From G963665925 sp963665925 (GTDB taxonomy: Bacteria > Bacillota > Clostridia > Peptostreptococcales > Acidaminobacteraceae), in assembly GCA_963665925.1 (NCBI GenBank), contig OY762511.1, positions 2,046,001-2,110,000 of the forward strand: a DNA stretch of 64,000 bases. Reading direction: 5' to 3'. The position numbers and the translations under genes are program-made. The notes beneath the pieces were generated by a model, which was not told the origin of the DNA, made no database searches, and saw only the letters and a list, made by a program, of their open reading frames with translations. Shown piece by piece: positions 60,009 to 64,000 of this stretch; position 1 is the stretch's first letter; every line of letters begins with the position of its first letter.

Positions 60009-61013
60009 ATGAACCGTACAGACTACAAAGACGTTATGGTCTTTTGCGAACAGCGTGAAGGCCACATAGAAAAGGTATCAAAGGAGCTTGTGTCTAAAGG
60101 TCGCGAGCTTGCAAACGAGCTGGGCTGCGCCGTGCGTGCCCTGGTTCTTGGCTACGAAATGAAGGATGACCTGAACAGCCTGATTCACCTGGGTGCTGAC
60201 GAAGTCATTCTTATAGATGAAAAAGAGCTTGAAGTCTATATGACAGAGCCTTATGCAAAGGCAATGGTTGCAGCAGTTGAAGACAGAAAGCCTGAGATCA
60301 TTCTCGTAGGCGCTTCAACAATCGGCCGTGACCTTGCACCGCGTGTATCGGCACGAATCAATACAGGTCTGACAGCAGACTGTACAAAGCTTGAAGTGGA
60401 TGAAGAGACAAGCAATCTTCTGATGACACGTCCTGCATTTGGCGGCAACATCATGGCGACAATCATCTGTCCTGAGCACAGACCGCAAATGTCGACAGTA
60501 CGCCCTGGCGTTATGCCGATGGCAGACGCCGACACAGCAAGAACAGGTCAAATCACACCATTCAAGGTGGCTTTTGAAACGGCAGACATGAACGTGAAAA
60601 TTCTTGAAGTCGTTAAGGAAACCAAGCACAAGGTGAACATTGAAGACGCAAACATCCTGATTTCAGGTGGCCGTGGTATTGGCAAGCCTGAGAACATGAA
60701 GACGCTTGAAGGTCTTGCAGACAAGCTTGGCGGTACGGTTTCAGCATCGCGTGCTGTAGTTGACGCTGGCTGGATTGATAGAAATAACCAAGTTGGACAG
60801 ACTGGCAAGACAGTACGTCCTGACCTCTACTTCGCATGCGGTATCTCTGGAGCCATCCAGCATCTTGCCGGCATGGAGGAGTCTGAGTTCATCGTAGCCA
60901 TCAACAAGGATGAAACTGCTCCAATCTTCGACTCTGCTGACCTTGGTATTGTTGGAGATGTGCACAAAATCATTCCTGAGCTGATGAAGCTGCTGCCTGA
61001 AATGCACAAATAA
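60009..61013 (+). CDS. etfA: Electron transfer flavoprotein alpha subunit
   Basis: A 334-residue EtfA. The C-terminal FAD domain is intact: SGGRGIGKPENMKTLEGLAD, ASRAVVDAGWIDRNNQVGQTGKTV, YFACGISGAIQHLAGM. There is no N-terminal ferredoxin extension. It pairs with EtfB and the acyl-CoA dehydrogenase. AGGAGGACTTTC site. Last gene of the CoA-transferase unit. Confidence 0.95.
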   Translation: MNRTDYKDVMVFCEQREGHIEKVSKELVSKGRELANELGCAVRALVLGYEMKDDLNSLIHLGADEVILIDEKELEVYMTEPYAKAMVAAVEDRKPEIILVGASTIGRDLAPRVSARINTGLTADCTKLEVDEETSNLLMTRPAFGGNIMATIICPEHRPQMSTVRPGVMPMADADTARTGQITPFKVAFETADMNVKILEVVKETKHKVNIEDANILISGGRGIGKPENMKTLEGLADKLGGTVSASRAVVDAGWIDRNNQVGQTGKTVRPDLYFACGISGAIQHLAGMEESEFIVAINKDETAPIFDSADLGIVGDVHKIIPELMKLLPEMHK

Positions 61014-61014
61014 G

Positions 61015-61031
61015 TGTAAATAAAATAGACA
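61015..61031. promoter_or_regulatory. Putative enhancer site before permease unit
   Basis: TGTAAATAAAATAGACA, one base off TGTC-N9-GACA, immediately after the etfA stop and 147 bp upstream of the sigma-54 promoter. That distance equals the one at the CoA-transferase operon. Confidence 0.55.
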
Positions 61032-61177
61032 TGTCAACTTTCGAAAAAACCGCTGTAAGAGACTGAAAATGCAAGGTTTCAGGCTAGTGTACAAAAGATT
61101 GGCACTGGAGATGGAATTGGTTTTAGAGTAAAATATCCCCAGGCGTTGATTTGACGCGAACTGGCCTGGACGAAAGT

Positions 61178-61192
61178 TGGCATGACTATTGC
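61178..61192 (+). promoter_or_regulatory. Sigma-54 promoter of permease unit
   Basis: TGGCAT-GACTA-TTGC with exact spacing. The transcript would carry a leader of about 165 nt before the GTG at 61371. Confidence 0.8.
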
Positions 61193-61310
61193 AATATATT
61201 ATGATGTGTCGGGAAAACGTTATTTAACATCCTGACTCAAAAGGTCTATAAAGCGCACTGCAGCTGGCCACTGCGGATTTTGTGTGCTGGAATAGAGAAA
61301 AAAGAAAATA

Positions 61311-61327
61311 TGTACAAACATTAGACA
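61311..61327. promoter_or_regulatory. Enhancer-like site in the leader
   Basis: TGTACAAACATTAGACA, one base off the 17-bp site, lying downstream of the sigma-54 promoter. With the site and promoter above, this is all I see in the 357-bp gap 61014-61370. Confidence 0.45.
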
Positions 61328-61370
61328 TGTCTACGAGTTTTACACTTTTGTCTGCAAGGAGGAATGGATT

Positions 61371-61829
61371 GTGACTTTGAAGCACCCTTCAGTAATGAAA
61401 GGACTCTACTGGTTAACCGGAGCGACTGTAGCCGGGCAGCTGATCTATACTTATAACGAAAGAATTGGATGGCTTTATGCAGTATATTTCGTGACAAATT
61501 TGATTTTAACAGATCTGTTTGCCTTTGATTACCGAAAGCCGGAAATTGAGACCCTGGTTCTTCTGAATTATTGCGTAATCGCTGGTGGGGTTGCCATGGG
61601 AACGATTGCAAGTCCTATTGCAATGACAATACTCCTGATTCCTGCGGGCGCATACAATGTATGGCTGGCCTTTAGAGGGTATAGCGTTTTTAAAAATCCT
61701 GACCTATTCAAGTATGTCAGTGAAAGAAATCATGCAATCGTTGAAAAACAAACGGTATTTATGAATGTATTTTTTAGTCTCATAGGATTACTCAGCATTA
61801 CAGGACTTATTATGGGACTGTTACAGTAA
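61371..61829 (+). CDS. Small membrane protein upstream of GntP permease
   Basis: A 152-residue protein with about four hydrophobic helices (roughly 12-30, 33-52, 62-98, 125-150). I do not recognise a family. It starts at a GTG 8 nt after AAGGAGG and ends 33 bp before the permease, under the same sigma-54 promoter. A permease partner or small sensor is possible; no motif supports either. Confidence 0.75.
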   Translation: MTLKHPSVMKGLYWLTGATVAGQLIYTYNERIGWLYAVYFVTNLILTDLFAFDYRKPEIETLVLLNYCVIAGGVAMGTIASPIAMTILLIPAGAYNVWLAFRGYSVFKNPDLFKYVSERNHAIVEKQTVFMNVFFSLIGLLSITGLIMGLLQ

Positions 61830-61862
61830 TGTATAATGTATTTATATCAAGGGGGATATAAT

Positions 61863-63218
61863 ATGGACGTATTTGCGGTAATATTGTCGCTTGTGCTACT
61901 CATGTTCCTGGCATACAGAGGAATCACAGTACTTGTACTGGCTCCACTACTGGCTATGCTGGCAGCACTGCTAACAGGCGAAATTCCGGCACTGAGTGCC
62001 TGGACAGGTTATTTTATGCCTGCAGCAGCAGGGTATTTGCAGAAGTACTTCCCGGTCTTCTTGGCAGGTGCTATTTTTGGTAAACTCATGGGTACTTCCG
62101 GTGCGGCGCGTTCTATTGCGCATTTCATCGCTGATAAAGCGGGTAAGAAGCGTGCTATCGCTGCAGTTATCACAGCAACTGGCCTACTGGTATACGGTGG
62201 CGTTTCTCTATTCGTAGTTGTATTTGCCGTATATCCAATCGGCGCAATGCTGTTCAGAGAAGGCGATATTCCAAAGCGACTGCTTCCGGCAGCAATCGCA
62301 GCAGGAGCCTTCACATTTGCAATGACAGCACTTCCTGGTACACCACAATATATCAATACAATGCCAATTCCTTACTTTGGAACAGACATTTACGCAGCAC
62401 CTATACTTGGTATTGCAGGCTCCCTGGTAATGTATTTCGGTTCAATCACTTGGCTGAACTATCGTTCAAATAAGATGAAGGCAAGCGGCATGGGTTATGG
62501 CGATCATCCAAATGAGAACCTGAACCTTGAAGGTGATGTGCCATCATTCGGCGTATCGATTTCACCGGTAATTCTTGTGTTCATCATCAACTTCATTTTG
62601 ACGAACATGTACTTCAAGAGTCCATCGGTTATTGCTAAGTATGAAGCATTTGGCGGTGTTAACGGTATCTGGAGCGTTGTTATAGCCCTATCTGTAGCAA
62701 TCGTTCTATCACTCTTCCTATTTAAGAACTACCTGACAACACCGAATAAGGATGTATTTGATGGTGCAGTAGGTTCCCTTCTGCCAATCTTCAACACAGC
62801 ATCAGAAGTTGGTTACGGTGGCGTAATCAAGTCTCTGAGCGTGTTCGGTGTAATCAAGGCTGCAATCGTAAGCATTCCTGGACCGCCACTGCTGTCTATC
62901 GCAATCTCTACGACTGCTCTAGCTGGTATTGTTGGTTCGTCTTCAGGTGGTACTGCGATGGCGCTTGAGGCACTGGGTTCGGACTTCCTTCAAATTGCGA
63001 CAGCAAACGGCATCAATCCGGCTGTTGTACATAGAATTATGATTATGGCTGCCGGTGGTCTTGATACTTTCCCACATTGTGGTGCTGTTATCACGCTTCT
63101 TGCAGTTACAGGTCTTGACCACAAGCGTTCTTACCTTGATATTGCAGTGTGTACAATGGCAATTCCGCTTCTGGCAACATTTGTAGCAATTATTCTGGCA
63201 ATGATCGGTCTTGTTTAA
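61863..63218 (+). CDS. GntP family permease, candidate 3-hydroxybutyrate/short-chain acid carrier
   Basis: A 451-residue permease of the GntP superfamily with about twelve helices (start FAVILSLVLLMFLAYRGITVLVLAP; SGGTAMALEALG; GGLDTFPHCGAVITLLAV). Members import gluconate and other organic acids, and several clustered with C4 acyl-CoA genes are annotated as D-beta-hydroxybutyrate permeases. ATG at 61863 after AAGGGGG. Its sigma-54 promoter and the neighbouring CoA-transferase make a hydroxy or short-chain fatty acid the likely cargo. Confidence 0.87.
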   Translation: MDVFAVILSLVLLMFLAYRGITVLVLAPLLAMLAALLTGEIPALSAWTGYFMPAAAGYLQKYFPVFLAGAIFGKLMGTSGAARSIAHFIADKAGKKRAIAAVITATGLLVYGGVSLFVVVFAVYPIGAMLFREGDIPKRLLPAAIAAGAFTFAMTALPGTPQYINTMPIPYFGTDIYAAPILGIAGSLVMYFGSITWLNYRSNKMKASGMGYGDHPNENLNLEGDVPSFGVSISPVILVFIINFILTNMYFKSPSVIAKYEAFGGVNGIWSVVIALSVAIVLSLFLFKNYLTTPNKDVFDGAVGSLLPIFNTASEVGYGGVIKSLSVFGVIKAAIVSIPGPPLLSIAISTTALAGIVGSSSGGTAMALEALGSDFLQIATANGINPAVVHRIMIMAAGGLDTFPHCGAVITLLAVTGLDHKRSYLDIAVCTMAIPLLATFVAIILAMIGLV

Positions 63219-63243
63219 ACCATAGATTCATTGGCTGAAATTT

Positions 63244-63277
63244 GGCCCCATGAAACATTCCGTTTCATGGGGCCTTA
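63244..63277 (+). terminator. Terminator of permease gene
   Basis: GGCCCCATGAAAC-ATTCC-GTTTCATGGGGCC, perfect 13-bp stem, followed by TTAT. Confidence 0.85.
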
Positions 63278-63334
63278 TCCTGTTATGGTTAAAGTTACAG
63301 GTGCGCTTCATAGAGATACGAAGGGGGCAAAATG

Positions 63335-64000
63335 ATGCAGTTTACAATAAAGAGAAAAATGACGATTTTAGGATTGGTTCTGCTGTCCATCCCAATGGCG
63401 GTCATTGCGGTGATGAGCTATACGCAAACGAAACAGGCGCTGGACCAGAAGGGGGAGGTCATCCTCAAAAATGCGGTGGAGCAGGCTCTGGTGCTTATAG
63501 AAGTGCAGCAGGAGGCGGTTGAACGTGGAGAAATCAGCCTTGATGAGGCGCAGGAAATCGTAAAGGTTGAGTTGCTCGGGCCCAAGGATGCCGAGGGTAA
63601 ACGCAGTATTTCAAAGCGTGTCGCACTAGGGGAGAACGGGTACTTTGTAGTCTATTCGCCAGATGGTGTGGAAATAATGCACCCCACCCTTGAAGGTCAA
63701 AATGTGTGGGATGTTGAAGATAAAGGCGGCAATGGCTTTAAGCTTGTTCAAGAGCAGATTAAAGCCGCAAGGTCTGGTGGAGGCATTGTGCGCTATAACT
63801 GGAATTATCCCAACTCAGACCGTATAGGGACCAAGACCTCCTATCAGAAATATGATGAAAAGTGGGCGTGGGTTGTTTCGGTGGGGGCCTATGAGACGGA
63901 CTTCAACGCTTCCGCCTCGTCCATACTGTATAAGACCATGACCCTTGCAGCCCTCACTCTGGTACTGGGAACGACCTTGATTCTGATTATAGCCGGACAG
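63335..64000 (+). CDS. Cache-domain chemoreceptor or sensor, partial at window end
   Basis: The first 222 codons of a gene that runs off the window. It starts at one of two adjacent ATGs (63332 or 63335) behind AAGGGGG. A transmembrane helix (about residues 8-28) is followed by an extracytoplasmic sCache_2-like domain (GENGYFVVYSPDGVEIMHPTLEGQNVWD; TKTSYQKYDEKWAWVVSVGAYETDF) and a second helix from about residue 200. Typical of methyl-accepting chemotaxis proteins; a histidine kinase is possible because the signalling part is missing. Confidence 0.8.
   Translation, partial: MQFTIKRKMTILGLVLLSIPMAVIAVMSYTQTKQALDQKGEVILKNAVEQALVLIEVQQEAVERGEISLDEAQEIVKVELLGPKDAEGKRSISKRVALGENGYFVVYSPDGVEIMHPTLEGQNVWDVEDKGGNGFKLVQEQIKAARSGGGIVRYNWNYPNSDRIGTKTSYQKYDEKWAWVVSVGAYETDFNASASSILYKTMTLAALTLVLGTTLILIIAGQ

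Noticed and set aside
63231..63246. TGGCTGAAATTTGGC as a sigma-54 promoter before the last chemoreceptor
   Set aside because: Spacing is right but the -12 is TGGC and its GC lies inside the permease terminator stem.
1..64000. CRISPR arrays, tRNA, rRNA, phage or IS genes
   Set aside because: Read through the window for regularly spaced repeats, cloverleaf signatures and transposase or integrase proteins; none was found.

Overview
The window reads as one contiguous chromosomal segment of an anaerobic, low-to-mid GC Gram-positive bacterium of the class Clostridia. Reasons: strong GGAGG-type ribosome sites with frequent GTG and TTG starts, HPr proteins carrying both His15 and Ser46 and a CcpA-type cre site, a nitrogenase-like double-cubane protein with its activase, a butyryl-CoA-dehydrogenase/Etf set, and heavy use of sigma-54 enhancer-dependent promoters. 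An ectoine-type TRAP importer, a BCCT carrier and an MscS channel suggest a saline or marine sediment habitat (perhaps near Fusibacter/Acidaminobacter; low confidence). No rRNA, tRNA, CRISPR array, phage or transposase gene was seen.

Layout. 0.1-6.7 kb: tandem glutathione peroxidases, a multi-hairpin element, a UPF0324 exporter with divergent LysR regulator, an MBL-fold hydrolase and a SulP anion transporter. 6.9-17 kb: a small membrane protein with an MscS channel, a BCCT carrier, a ferritin-like/VIT1 iron transporter, DUF4438, a diguanylate cyclase, a Pro-tRNA editing protein, a TrmB regulator and an iron alcohol dehydrogenase. 17-27.8 kb: arginase, threonine synthase, a GltD-like flavoprotein, the double-cubane protein with activase, HPr, D-serine ammonia-lyase, and a sigma-54-driven LuxR regulator with a D-2-hydroxyacid dehydrogenase.

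28-41.6 kb is the most interesting region. It holds aspartate-semialdehyde dehydrogenase, a class III aminotransferase, aspartokinase, a chemoreceptor, a sigma-54 activator, an M20 deacylase, a clear ectoine hydrolase (DoeA/EutD) and a TeaABC-like TRAP importer. Together they can take up ectoine, open the ring, remove acetate, transaminate diaminobutyrate to aspartate semialdehyde and, by running Asd and aspartokinase backwards, make aspartate plus ATP. That would be a fermentative, energy-conserving ectoine pathway; the direction of the last two steps is inference. A GAGGGGG-centred element recurs about 105 bp upstream of asd, of aspartokinase and of a small gene just beyond the importer.

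42-48 kb is a complete fructose PTS operon (DeoR, FruK, IIA, IIBC, EI, HPr) with a consensus promoter overlapped by a cre site. 48-51 kb holds a GNAT acetyltransferase, an EamA exporter and a PucR regulator. 51-63 kb is a C4 acyl-CoA cluster: thiolase, SDR reductase, sigma-54 activator, CoA-transferase, R-type (MaoC) hydratase, acyl-CoA dehydrogenase, EtfBA, a small membrane protein and a GntP permease. Four sigma-54 promoters in this cluster are accompanied by copies of a 17-bp TGTC-N9-GACA site, which defines a local regulon. The gene content fits uptake and disproportionation of (R)-3-hydroxybutyrate to acetate and butyrate. The window ends inside a second chemoreceptor gene.
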